Shown: positions 21,777-29,368 of the stretch, piece by piece
Position numbering within the stretch: position 1 is the first letter of the stretch
Layout: the number at the start of each line of letters is the position of its first letter
Origin: Streptomyces sp. OR43
GTDB taxonomy: Bacteria > Actinomycetota > Actinomycetes > Streptomycetales > Streptomycetaceae
Reading direction: 5' to 3'
DNA length: 37,628 bases
Assembly (NCBI RefSeq): GCF_008042275.1
Contig: NZ_RDBK01000008.1
Location: 79,957 to 117,584 of the forward strand
Made by a program: the position numbers and the translations under genes
Notes under the pieces: model-generated
Told to the model about the DNA's origin: nothing
What the model saw: only the letters and a program-made list of their open reading frames with translations
The model's database searches: none

Positions 21777-22277
21777 ATGGCCACGGGGGGCGGGGCCGGT
21801 CTGAGGGCTCCGGCGAACACGCTGGACCCGCGGGCGGTCGGCTGGTGGCGGGCGCAGTGGCTGCTGCTGACGGCGGTGGTGGTGGTGGTCCTGGTGGTGC
21901 TGGGCGTGTTCGTCCCGTCCGCCAGGTTCTGGCTGCTGCTGTCCGCCGCCGCGCTCGCGGCCCTCGGTACCGGCTGCGCCGTCCTCGTCCCGCTCTGGTG
22001 GTTCCGTACGCACCGCTGGGAGGTCACCGACGAGGCGGTGTACGTCCGGACGGGGGTGCTGTGGCAGGAGTGGCGGATCGCGCCGATGTCCCGGATCCAG
22101 ACCGTGGACACCGTGCGCGGCCCCCTCGAACAGCTCTGCCGGCTCGCCACGGTCACCGTCACCACCGCCTCGTCCAAGGGCGCCGTCCGGATCGAAGGCC
22201 TCGACCACGAGCTGGCCGCCGAGCTCGCCGAGCGCCTGACCCGCATCACCCGGGACACCCCCGGCGACGCCACATGA
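21777..22277 (+). CDS. PH-domain membrane protein, YdbS-like
   Basis: This 166-residue protein has two N-terminal membrane helices (about 22-42 and 46-72) followed by a bacterial PH (bPH2/YdbS) domain with VTDEAVYVRTGVLWQEWRI and VDTVRGPLEQLCRLATVTV. It starts four bases after the pgi stop and overlaps the next gene by four bases (ATGA). In Bacillus, YdbS and YdbT act together in the cell envelope and give resistance to some envelope-active compounds; the role in actinobacteria is not known. The gene pair structure is seen directly. Confidence 0.85.
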   Translation: MATGGGAGLRAPANTLDPRAVGWWRAQWLLLTAVVVVVLVVLGVFVPSARFWLLLSAAALAALGTGCAVLVPLWWFRTHRWEVTDEAVYVRTGVLWQEWRIAPMSRIQTVDTVRGPLEQLCRLATVTVTTASSKGAVRIEGLDHELAAELAERLTRITRDTPGDAT

Positions 22278-23779
22278 GCACCGCCGCCCCGGCGGGGGAC
22301 TGGCGCCGGCTCGACCGTCGTACGGTCCTGGCCACCGCCCTCGTCACGGCGGGCGTGGCGGCCGGAGCCGCCGTACCGACCACCCTCGGGCTGTCCGGAC
22401 GGTTCGGGTTCGCCACCGCCGTCGCCTGGGTGGTGGCGGGCGCGGCCCTGCTGATCGCGGGCAGCACCGGCGCCGACTACGTACGCTGGCGCCGCACCCG
22501 CTACCGGATCGGAGCCGACCGGGTCGATCTCCACACCGGCCTCCTGCTCATCAGGAAGCGCTCCCTCGCACGGGAACGCATCCGCAGCGTCGACCTCACC
22601 GCCCATCCGCTCCAGCGTGTCCTGGGCCTCGTCACCGTCCGGATCGGCACCGGCGAGCACCACGGCGACGACTCCACCCTGGAACTCGACCCGGTCCGGC
22701 GCGCCGAGGGCGAACGGCTGCGGCGTGCGCTCCTGGAGCGCGGCCTCACGGAGGCGTCCGGCAGCCACCGCGAGGGCGAACTCGTCGCGCTCGACCCGCG
22801 CTGGATCCGCTACGCACCGGTCTCGTTCGTCGCACCGGCACTCGGTGGCGCCGCGGCCGGGGCCGTGCTGCAGGTCAGCGACTGGTTCGGGGCGCAGGGC
22901 CAGGTCATCGAGTGGGCGAGCGAGCGGTTCCGGGACTTCTCCCTGCCCTCCGTGATTCTGCTCCTCGCCGTCGCCGCGACACTCGCCGGCGCCGTCGGAG
23001 CCCTGGGTCTCTGGGTCGAGATGTGGTGGAACTACCGCCTCGAACGCGAGCCGGGCGGCACCCTGCGCATCCGGCGCGGACTGCTCACCTCCCGGTCCGT
23101 CTCCATCGAGGAGCGGCGGCTGCGCGGCGTCGACCTCGTCGAGCCGCTCGGCGTCCGGCTCCTGGGCGCCGCCCGGGTCGACGCCATCACCACCGGACTG
23201 GCCAAGGACGACGAGGAACAGCACGGCGACCACAACACCCTGCTGCCGCCCGCGCCCCGCCCGGTCGCCGACGGGGCCGCCGCCGCCGTGCTGCGCGAGA
23301 CGCTGTCGCCGACGGCTGTCGCGCTGACCCCGCACCCGCCCGCCGCGCGCGGCCGGCGACTGCGCAGGGCCTGCTGGGCGGTCGGCGCGCCCGTCCTGGT
23401 CCAGGCCCTGCTCGGCGCGCTGCTGACACCCGTCCTGCTCTGGACCGCGCTCGGCTGCGCGGTCGTCGGGCTGCCCGCCGGGGTGCTGCTGGCCCGTGAC
23501 GCCTACCGCGGTCTCGGGCACGCGCTCAGCGGCGGCTACCTGGTGACCCGCTCGGGCTCCCTGCGCCGTTCCACGGCCGCGCTGGAACGGGCCGGGGTGA
23601 TCGGCTGGACGGTCCGGCAGTCGTACTTCCAGCGACGGGCCGGGCTGCTGAACATCACGGCGACGACGGCCGCGGGAGCGGGCGCGTACACGGTGTACGA
23701 CGCGGACGCGTCCGAAGGGCTGGCCTTCGCGGTGGAGGCGGTGCCGGGCCTGCTGGCGCCGTTCGTCGAGCCGGAGTGA
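22274..23779 (+). CDS. PH-domain membrane protein, YdbT-like
   Basis: This 501-residue partner of the preceding gene contains three bPH2-type domains: about 75-155 (RYRIGADRVDLHTGLLLIRK), about 250-330 (RLEREPGGTLRIRRGLLTSR) and about 415-495 (GYLVTRSGSLRRS). They are interleaved with about six membrane helices. The start ATG overlaps the upstream stop; the frame extends upstream but overlaps the YdbS-like gene. The multi-PH architecture matches YdbT of Firmicutes. A short 7-bp hairpin (23782-23798) follows in the 45-bp gap to the convergent SagB-type gene. This gene is the last one I would call conserved core in the window. Confidence 0.85.
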   Translation: MSTAAPAGDWRRLDRRTVLATALVTAGVAAGAAVPTTLGLSGRFGFATAVAWVVAGAALLIAGSTGADYVRWRRTRYRIGADRVDLHTGLLLIRKRSLARERIRSVDLTAHPLQRVLGLVTVRIGTGEHHGDDSTLELDPVRRAEGERLRRALLERGLTEASGSHREGELVALDPRWIRYAPVSFVAPALGGAAAGAVLQVSDWFGAQGQVIEWASERFRDFSLPSVILLLAVAATLAGAVGALGLWVEMWWNYRLEREPGGTLRIRRGLLTSRSVSIEERRLRGVDLVEPLGVRLLGAARVDAITTGLAKDDEEQHGDHNTLLPPAPRPVADGAAAAVLRETLSPTAVALTPHPPAARGRRLRRACWAVGAPVLVQALLGALLTPVLLWTALGCAVVGLPAGVLLARDAYRGLGHALSGGYLVTRSGSLRRSTAALERAGVIGWTVRQSYFQRRAGLLNITATTAAGAGAYTVYDADASEGLAFAVEAVPGLLAPFVEPE

Positions 23780-23824
23780 GCCGTCCGCCGGGCGGACGCG
23801 GTCCTTCCGGCCCGACCGCCCGGG

Positions 23825-25090
23825 TCAGGGTGCCGTCAGGGCGGTCGTGCCGAAGGCGGTGACGCCGGCCGGTGGAGGCGCGTCCCGGGGCACCGGCGCG
23901 GGATGCCCGGCGGCCAGGACGTAGAGCGGGGTGCGGCCCGCGTTGTCGAGGCCGCAGCGTCCGGCGACCGCGGAGTCCCTGAAGGCACCGGTCTGCGCCG
24001 GACCGAGCCCGAGGGCCGTGGCGGTCAGGGCGAACGTCTGCCCCAGGTGCCCGGCGTCGAGCAGGCAGACCCGGTAGGCCCGCGGCGTCGGGTACTTCAC
24101 GCTCATCCGCTCCAGACGTGCGGCGAGGACGACGAAGAAGGCGGGCCGCGTCGCCCATGCCTGGTCGGCGCAGAGATGGGCGGCCTCTTCGGGCGTGAAG
24201 CCCTCGGAGAGCAGTTCCAGTGCGTGCGACAGCCCGTCGTAGTGGTACCAGCCGGGGGACAGGCCGTCGACGCCGAGGACGCCGACGTAGGCATCGATCT
24301 CCTGCCGAGAGCCGCCCTGGGGGCTGGTGCGGCGGTACAGCGCGCCCCGGCCGCAGTCGATGAAGTCGACCGGCCCGAACACCGTGGCGAGCAGGGCGGC
24401 CAGGGTGTCCAACGGCACCGGGACACCGCTGAAGTCGCGGTGCGTACGACGGTCGTACAGGACCTCCCCGAGCGGCGCCCGCAGAGGGGCCGGCCTGCGG
24501 GGCAACAGGAGCCGGGGAGCGTGCGGATGGCTGGTGAACAGCGGGGGCAGCGGCCCCTCGGCCGGCTCGGCACCGCTGTTTCCGGCTTCGCGGCCGACCG
24601 CGTCCGGCAGGTCCTCGGCTCCGCTGCCGACCGTGTGCGGTACGTCCTCGGCTCCGGTGCCGTGCGGTGCGTCCTCGGCTCCGGTGCCGACCGCGTTCCG
24701 CAGGTCCCCGCCTCCGCCGACCGCGTGCGGTACGTCCTCGGCCGGGCCCGCGTCGTACACGTCCGAGGTGGCGTAGTGGAAGAACGAGGCCTCGGGCATC
24801 CACGCGCCCCACTGAGCGGCGATCTGCTCGTCGCGACGGGCGGCCGGGCTGCCCTGGGCCAGCAGCGCCCCGGCGCCGGTCAGCGTCGCGACGGCCTCGT
24901 CGACCGTGTCGCGGGTCAGATGTCCGAGGCGCCCGGTCGCGTCCCCGGGGGTGCTCCAGTCCTCGAACGCGGTCAGGATCTCCGCCGCGGCGGGGTGCAG
25001 GGCCAGGGAGGTGCCGTGCGGGTGCGGGTGGACGACGAACTCGCCGTCGTGCCAGTAGCACGTCAGGCAACGGGAGCGGCGAAGACGCAA
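23825..25090 (-). CDS. SagB-type flavin-dependent dehydrogenase
   Basis: This is a two-domain protein of 421 residues from the TTG start at 25090. That start has GAGGAG five bases upstream and gives the family N-terminus (RLRRSRCLTCYWHDGEFVV). A GTG at 25186 is rejected because it lies in a hairpin. Residues about 1-110 are the SagB N-terminal domain. Residues about 111-180 are a repetitive low-complexity linker. About 190-421 is an FMN-binding nitroreductase domain (RRTHRDFSG, YHYDGLSHALELL, VCLLDAGHLGQTFALTATALGLG, LDNAGRTPLYVLAAG). SagB enzymes oxidise azolines to azoles in thiazole/oxazole peptides, but no YcaO cyclodehydratase is present here. It lies directly downstream of the Trp-rich peptide gene, its likely substrate. 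Confidence 0.85.
   Translation of the reverse strand: MRLRRSRCLTCYWHDGEFVVHPHPHGTSLALHPAAAEILTAFEDWSTPGDATGRLGHLTRDTVDEAVATLTGAGALLAQGSPAARRDEQIAAQWGAWMPEASFFHYATSDVYDAGPAEDVPHAVGGGGDLRNAVGTGAEDAPHGTGAEDVPHTVGSGAEDLPDAVGREAGNSGAEPAEGPLPPLFTSHPHAPRLLLPRRPAPLRAPLGEVLYDRRTHRDFSGVPVPLDTLAALLATVFGPVDFIDCGRGALYRRTSPQGGSRQEIDAYVGVLGVDGLSPGWYHYDGLSHALELLSEGFTPEEAAHLCADQAWATRPAFFVVLAARLERMSVKYPTPRAYRVCLLDAGHLGQTFALTATALGLGPAQTGAFRDSAVAGRCGLDNAGRTPLYVLAAGHPAPVPRDAPPPAGVTAFGTTALTAP
24545..24760. repeat. Degenerate repeats encoding the SagB linker
   Basis: Imperfect repeats of about 24-30 bp encode variations on GAEDVPHTVGSG, joining the two domains of the SagB-type protein. No such linker is needed in the family; it is probably slippage-prone DNA. 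Confidence 0.7.
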
Positions 25091-25146
25091 GGTGACTCCT
25101 CGGCGGTACGGGAGGGGAGCGAAGGGATACGGGAGAGCTGCGGATA

Positions 25147-25191
25147 CCCGCGTGGGGCCGGGGGTGGTGGGGGAGGCCGGCCCCACGCGGG
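25147..25191 (-). terminator. Attenuator-like hairpin between peptide gene and SagB-type gene
   Basis: A 15-bp perfect stem (25147-25161 with 25177-25191) with a 15-base loop lies between the stop of the peptide gene (25197) and the TTG start of the SagB-type gene (25090). Partial termination here would give far more precursor mRNA than modifying-enzyme mRNA, a common arrangement in RiPP loci. Confidence 0.7.
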
Positions 25192-25196
25192 CGGGA

Positions 25197-25301
25197 TCAG
25201 GCCTGTCGGTAGGCCCACGTCCAGTTCCAGCTGGAACCCTCGCCGGCCTTGGGCCGGTCGGCCCGAACGGCTGCCCGGTGCTTCATGTCGATCCTGCGCA
25301 T
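25197..25301 (-). CDS. 34-residue Trp-rich peptide, candidate RiPP precursor
   Basis: This short gene has an almost perfect Shine-Dalgarno sequence (AAAGGAGGTGA, 25308-25318) six bases before the ATG, much stronger than any other in the window. The peptide starts MRRIDMKHRAAVRADRPKAG (basic, leader-like) and ends EGSSWNWTWAYRQA. The second part is core-like, with three Trp at alternating positions, one Tyr, two Ser and one Thr, and a Gly-Glu-Gly junction. It has no signal peptide and no Cys. It is the first gene of a unit with the SagB-type dehydrogenase, followed by an attenuator-like hairpin. I know of no named family with this sequence. A precursor role is inferred. Confidence 0.75.
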   Translation of the reverse strand: MRRIDMKHRAAVRADRPKAGEGSSWNWTWAYRQA

Positions 25302-25685
25302 CGTCGGTCACCTCCTTTCTGTAACGGTCGCCACGTGGGTCGCGGCGGTGACCCCTTCATGACGCAGCATGAATTCTTGAAATGCAAGAAGGGTTTTATC
25401 CAATCACTCGTTCGTGGCTCTTTCCGTGGCCTCGAATATTCCTTTGCGTAGCATTCGTGGGTTGCGATGTCACGTACGGTGATTCGGCGTCGTGCGGACG
25501 AGGTGATAGTCAAGGGTCGGCATCATTGCTGGTCAGGGGCGGTTTTCTAGATGTGCTTGCCGTTTTCTTTCCGTCTTTTTTCGGCGACCTGTCGGCGTGC
25601 GGCATTCCCTCCGAGAGGTGTCATAGCGTGCTGTCACCGGCGCACAAAGAGCAGGCGCCGGCCCCGTATCTCGCGAAGGAAGAGC
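25302..25685. promoter_or_regulatory. Divergent promoter region of the accessory locus
   Basis: This 384-bp region between the peptide gene and the SCP2-operon is clearly richer in A/T than the rest. It holds two adjacent inverted repeats, TTCATG-N6-CATGAA (25356-25373) and TTCTTG-N5-CAAGAA (25374-25390). A possible rightward promoter is TTGCTG (25526-25531)-16-TAGATG (25548-25553), which would give a leader of about 130 bases before the SCP2 gene. I see no credible gene in it. Confidence 0.55.
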
Positions 25686-26072
25686 ATGAGCGTATTTCCG
25701 TCCGGAGAAATGGCAGGCGATGTATTCGCGCGGCTTTTCTCCGTACTGCTCGAGAACGAGCAGTTCGTGGAGAAGGCCCGTAAGGAGTCGCTGTCCGTGC
25801 AGCTGGTGCACAGCAAGCCGGACTGCCGGATCTTCGTCTCGCCCGAGGGCGTCGTCCTCGGGGACGCGGCCCCGTTCAAGCCCGCGATCACTCTCAAGAT
25901 GACCTGCGACACCGCGCACGCGCTGTGGCTGGGACGGCTGCCGGTTCCCACCGCCATCGCCACCGGCAAGCTCCGGATCCGCGGACGTATCGCCAAGGTG
26001 CTGGAGCTCGTGCCGCTGCTCCAGCCCGCCTTCGACCGCTACCCGGACATCGCGGCCGAAGCCGGCCTCTGA
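25686..26072 (+). CDS. SCP2-like lipid-carrier domain protein
   Basis: This 128-residue single-domain protein starts at ATG 25686, preceded by AAGGAAG. The second half (ITLKMTCDTAHALWLGRLPVPTAIATGKLRIRGRIAKVLELVPLL) is the SCP2 sterol-carrier fold signature, a hydrophobic pocket that binds acyl chains or other lipids. It is first of an operon with an acyl-CoA dehydrogenase 55 bases downstream. A role in presenting an acyl chain to those enzymes fits the context; the bound ligand is unknown. Confidence 0.75.
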   Translation: MSVFPSGEMAGDVFARLFSVLLENEQFVEKARKESLSVQLVHSKPDCRIFVSPEGVVLGDAAPFKPAITLKMTCDTAHALWLGRLPVPTAIATGKLRIRGRIAKVLELVPLLQPAFDRYPDIAAEAGL

Positions 26073-26127
26073 TCCGCGGCACCCGACCCCGACCCCCAGC
26101 CCTCGCCCTCAAGGAGTCCCGAGAACC

Positions 26128-27354
26128 ATGACCATCGACGTGCCGGGTGACCTCTCCCCGGAGCTGAACTTCGACGAACTGCCGCACGGAGTGCGCCAAC
26201 TCAAGGACGCCGCACGCCGGTTCGCCCAGGAGGAGGTGCGGCCGCGGGTCCTGGAACTGGACCGGGCGCCGGCCGAGGACTTCGACTGGGACCTGGTCCG
26301 ACGCGGTCACAAGGCCGGCCTGACCCGGGCGGCCGTCCCCACCGACTTCGGCGGTCTCGGCCTCGGCATGCTCGGGGTCGCCACGGCCCTGGAGGAAGTG
26401 GCCGCCGTGTGCCCCGGCACCGCACTCGTCTTCGGCGCCACCATGCTCGGCCAGGCCCCGCTCCTGCTCTCCGGCGATCCCCGCCTGCAGGCGCGCTACC
26501 TGCCGCTGTTCTCCGGTGACGAACCGGTGCTCGCCTGCAACGCCGTGACGGAGGAGGACGCGGGCTGCGACCTGATCATCCCCTCGAACGCGCAGCACGC
26601 ACGCCACGTCATGACCGCACGCCGGGACGGCGACGCCTATGTGCTCACCGGCCGCAAGCGGTTCATCACCAACGCCCGCTTCGCCGCGTTCGCCTCGGTG
26701 TTCGCGAACATGGAGGGCAGCCCCGGGGCGACCGGGCTCACCTCCTTCATCGTGCCGCTGGATCTCCCCGGCGTGGTCCGCGGCCCGGTCGCCGACAAGA
26801 TGGGCTACCGGGCCTGCCTCGGCAGTGAGCTGACCTTCCGTGAGGTCCGGGTGCCGGCCGAGAACATGATCGGCGGCGAGGGCGAGGGCATGGCCATCAA
26901 CATGGCGCAGAGCAACATGGCCCGGGCCGCGGTCGCGGGCATCTCCACCGGTGTGGCACGGGGCGCCCTGGAGCAGGCCGTCACCTGGGCCGGAGAGCGG
27001 GTCCAGGGCGGCACACTGCTGCACCGGCACCAGTTCACGGCGGCGAAGCTGGCCGACATGAGCGCCAAGGTCGACGCCGCCCGCCTGCTCTACCTGCACG
27101 CAGCGAACACGGTGGACACCCAACTGCCCCCGCCCGCCTACGAGCCGGCGGTGGCCAAACTGTTCGCCGACCGGGCGGCCATCGACGTGGCCGACGCCGC
27201 CTGCTCCCTCGTCGGCGCACGCGGCTACCTGCGCTCCCACGGAGTGGAGAAGATGCTCCGCGACGCCTACGGCACCCGCATCTACGAAGGAACCCCCGAG
27301 GTGCTGGCGCTCGCCATCACCGAAAGCCTCTACGCCGAGGACGATGCCGCGTGA
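26128..27354 (+). CDS. Acyl-CoA dehydrogenase family protein
   Basis: This 408-residue FAD enzyme has the full acyl-CoA dehydrogenase architecture. It has an N-terminal helical domain, then the central beta domain with CNAVTEEDAGCD (replacing the usual TEPxAGSD) and LTGRKRFITNA. The C-terminal helical domain carries QFTAAKLADMSAKVDAARLL and ARGYLRSHGVEKMLRDAYG. YEGTPEVLALAI holds the catalytic base E387. AAGGAG precedes the ATG. It would introduce an alpha,beta double bond in an acyl thioester, or oxidise a related substrate such as an acylated or aminoacyl carrier. The stop overlaps the next start (GTGA), so the genes are coupled. Confidence 0.88.
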   Translation: MTIDVPGDLSPELNFDELPHGVRQLKDAARRFAQEEVRPRVLELDRAPAEDFDWDLVRRGHKAGLTRAAVPTDFGGLGLGMLGVATALEEVAAVCPGTALVFGATMLGQAPLLLSGDPRLQARYLPLFSGDEPVLACNAVTEEDAGCDLIIPSNAQHARHVMTARRDGDAYVLTGRKRFITNARFAAFASVFANMEGSPGATGLTSFIVPLDLPGVVRGPVADKMGYRACLGSELTFREVRVPAENMIGGEGEGMAINMAQSNMARAAVAGISTGVARGALEQAVTWAGERVQGGTLLHRHQFTAAKLADMSAKVDAARLLYLHAANTVDTQLPPPAYEPAVAKLFADRAAIDVADAACSLVGARGYLRSHGVEKMLRDAYGTRIYEGTPEVLALAITESLYAEDDAA

Positions 27355-28346
27355 ACGCGCCCTCGTCGCGTGCGAGCGGCGACCGTCACGGGCGCACCGT
27401 CATCCCGACCTCCGCCGACCCCACGGGATCCCGGGCCCTGCGCTACGTCGCCGACATCATCGAACTCCACGAGCGGCTCAGCTACCGGCGGCTTCCCTCG
27501 GAGATCGCCGGTCCGCCGGTCTACTACGCGGAGGACGCGCAGAGCGGCCTGCTCACCCTCACCGCGCGGGACAGCCAGTTCCCCGCCCGGTACCTCAGGG
27601 GCATCCTCGGCTTCCGGCTCGCCCAGTACCTGCGGCTGAGCTGGATCTCGGCCGACCTCGTCTACCGGACGGCCGCGTTCCATGAGCCTCTGCCCCGGGC
27701 CGGTGAGACCGAGAGCATCCACACCGTGACCCTCTGCTCGCGTACCGGCAGGATCCGCGGCTACGTCGGACTGAGCTGCTCGTCGGACACCGTGAGCCTC
27801 CCGCTCGACTCGGCGCGGCGCACCCTGTTCCCGACCGAGGCGGCGCACGGGGTCGACCTGCTCGGACCGTACGCCCGCCCCGGCCTGGGAACCCACCAGG
27901 TCTTCGAGCTGAAGCGCTTCCTGCGCGATCAGTCGATGCCGCTCGGCATCCAGCACGACCGGGTGCCGTGGCACCTCATGCTGGGCATGGGCGAGGCGAT
28001 GATCCAGCTGGGCGACGCCATCGGCATCGTGCTCGGCGACGCCAAGGAACACGTGGCCCTGCGCCACCTGCGGCTGGCCGGTTTCGACCTCCACGTGGTC
28101 GAGGACACGTCCCCGAGCCTGCCCCCGTCCGATCCGCTCGCGCCGATCTACCAACAGGGCGTCGTCGCCAAGCCCTTCGTCGCTCCGGTGCCCGAGGACC
28201 TGGCGTGGTACCGCGACGTCGTCCGCTCCTACCTGGACGGCACCAGCGACCTGACCTCGTACCACGACATGGTCGCCAGGCTCGCCGCTCGCCGGCAGAA
28301 GGGCCCCGGCCCCATGATCCCCCGCCAGCGCGGAGGTTCCCGATGA
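27351..28346 (+). CDS. LuxI/FeeM-like GNAT acyltransferase
   Basis: This 331-residue protein is translationally coupled on both sides. After a variable N-terminus (about 1-40) it shows a GNAT/autoinducer-synthase-like fold. VTLCSRTGRIRGYVGLSCSSD may be the central strands. HQVFELKRFLRDQS, with E186 and R189, matches the conserved E-L-S-R-F/L element of LuxI and FeeM proteins. AIGIVLGDAKEHVALRHLRLAGFDLHVVED resembles the part where these enzymes bind the acyl carrier. Such enzymes transfer acyl chains from acyl-ACP or acyl-CoA to an amino acid nitrogen. It has long N- and C-terminal extensions, and the match is by motif only. It could also be an unrelated hypothetical protein. Confidence 0.55.
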   Translation: MNAPSSRASGDRHGRTVIPTSADPTGSRALRYVADIIELHERLSYRRLPSEIAGPPVYYAEDAQSGLLTLTARDSQFPARYLRGILGFRLAQYLRLSWISADLVYRTAAFHEPLPRAGETESIHTVTLCSRTGRIRGYVGLSCSSDTVSLPLDSARRTLFPTEAAHGVDLLGPYARPGLGTHQVFELKRFLRDQSMPLGIQHDRVPWHLMLGMGEAMIQLGDAIGIVLGDAKEHVALRHLRLAGFDLHVVEDTSPSLPPSDPLAPIYQQGVVAKPFVAPVPEDLAWYRDVVRSYLDGTSDLTSYHDMVARLAARRQKGPGPMIPRQRGGSR

Positions 28347-29272
28347 CGGCCGATGACATGATCCGGCAGCCGGACGGTGACGAGGAGTCGGCGTCGCACC
28401 GGGCCTTCTACGACGAGCTGGTCACCCGTAACGCCGGTGTCGTATCGGACCAGGAGCAACAGGCGCTCCGCGCCGCGACGGTCCTCGTCGCGGGCTGCGG
28501 TTCGATCGGCGGCGCCGCGGTGGAGCCGTTGACCCGGCTCGGCGTACAGCGCTTCCTGGTGGCCGATCCCGGCACGTTCGAGCTGAACAATCTCAACCGG
28601 CAGAGCGCGGTCGCCGCCGACCTCGACCAGAACAAGGCCGCGGGCGCCGCCGAACGCATCATGTCGATCAATCCGCACGCCCGGGTGACGGTGTTCCCGG
28701 AGGGAGTGACCACGCAGACCGTCCAGCGGCTCACCGCGACCTGCCAGATGATCATCGATGGGGTCGACGTCACCACCCCCGACGGCTGGCGCGCCAAACA
28801 CCTGCTGCACCGGGTGGCCGTACAGCGGCGACTGCCCCTGGTCACCGGCTGGGACATGGCGGGGACCCAGTACGTGCGCTGCTACGACTACCGGCGTGTC
28901 CGGGAGCCGTTCGCGGGCGACATCACCGTGAACGACATCGTGCGCATGGACACCTGGGACCTGCTGCGACGCGCGGTACCGCTGCGCAGGGTCCCGGCCG
29001 AGATGCTGGCCGAGATCCGCGCCAACCACCTGCGCACGGACTACAGCTTCCCTCAGGTGGCGTACACCGCCACGGCGTTCGGGGTGCTGAGCTCCCACAT
29101 GGCGGTGCGGATCCTCGCCGGGAAACCCGTACGCCCGGAGATCCGCGTCGATGTGCACCAGCTGGCCCGGCCGCTGGGCGAGCGCTGGCTCAGCCGTCTG
29201 TCGTGGCCGGTCGAACTGGCGGCCCTGGTGCCGCCGATGCTCCGCCTCATGCGCCGGCAAGACGCGCGCTGA
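28343..29272 (+). CDS. ThiF/MccB-like E1-type adenylating enzyme
   Basis: This 309-residue protein has the E1/ThiF nucleotide fold. It has a P-loop-like VAGCGSIGG (49-57), D75, NNLNRQ with R86, K98, and the metal-binding strand IIDGVDVTTPD (about 135-145). It has only three Cys, none in CxxC pairs, so the structural zinc of ThiF/MoeB is missing. No obvious catalytic Cys loop is seen. It starts by ATGA overlap with a GGAGG ribosome binding site. MccB (microcin C) and PaaA (pantocin) are ThiF-like enzymes that activate peptides, and this protein could do the same to the Trp-rich peptide. An 11-bp hairpin follows. Confidence 0.82.
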   Translation: MTADDMIRQPDGDEESASHRAFYDELVTRNAGVVSDQEQQALRAATVLVAGCGSIGGAAVEPLTRLGVQRFLVADPGTFELNNLNRQSAVAADLDQNKAAGAAERIMSINPHARVTVFPEGVTTQTVQRLTATCQMIIDGVDVTTPDGWRAKHLLHRVAVQRRLPLVTGWDMAGTQYVRCYDYRRVREPFAGDITVNDIVRMDTWDLLRRAVPLRRVPAEMLAEIRANHLRTDYSFPQVAYTATAFGVLSSHMAVRILAGKPVRPEIRVDVHQLARPLGERWLSRLSWPVELAALVPPMLRLMRRQDAR

Positions 29273-29277
29273 ACGAA

Positions 29278-29303
29278 GCCCGCCCCGCGGCGGCGGGGCG
29301 GGC
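29278..29303 (+). terminator. Hairpin between ThiF-like gene and exporter gene
   Basis: An 11-bp perfect stem (29278-29288 with 29293-29303) and a 4-base loop lie six bases after the ThiF-like stop; it may be a terminator or attenuator within the operon. Confidence 0.6.
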
Positions 29304-29368
29304 GCGCGCCGCACCGGGCGCGCCCCGCCCCGGCATCCGGCGCGGCACACCCTCAGGAAGAGGCAACC

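Noticed and set aside
23825..25090. Classic thiazole/oxazole (TOMM) locus based on the SagB-type enzyme.
   Set aside because: No YcaO cyclodehydratase is present, the peptide has no Cys and only a few Ser/Thr, and the ThiF-like protein is not fused to YcaO.
25091..25186. GTG 25186 as start of the SagB-type protein.
   Set aside because: It lies within the 15-bp hairpin, has no ribosome binding site, and adds 32 residues that are not typical of the family.
25382..25783. A 133-codon frame in the divergent promoter region.
   Set aside because: It has AT-rich, non-biased codon use, no ribosome binding site, overlaps the SCP2 gene in another frame and carries no motif.
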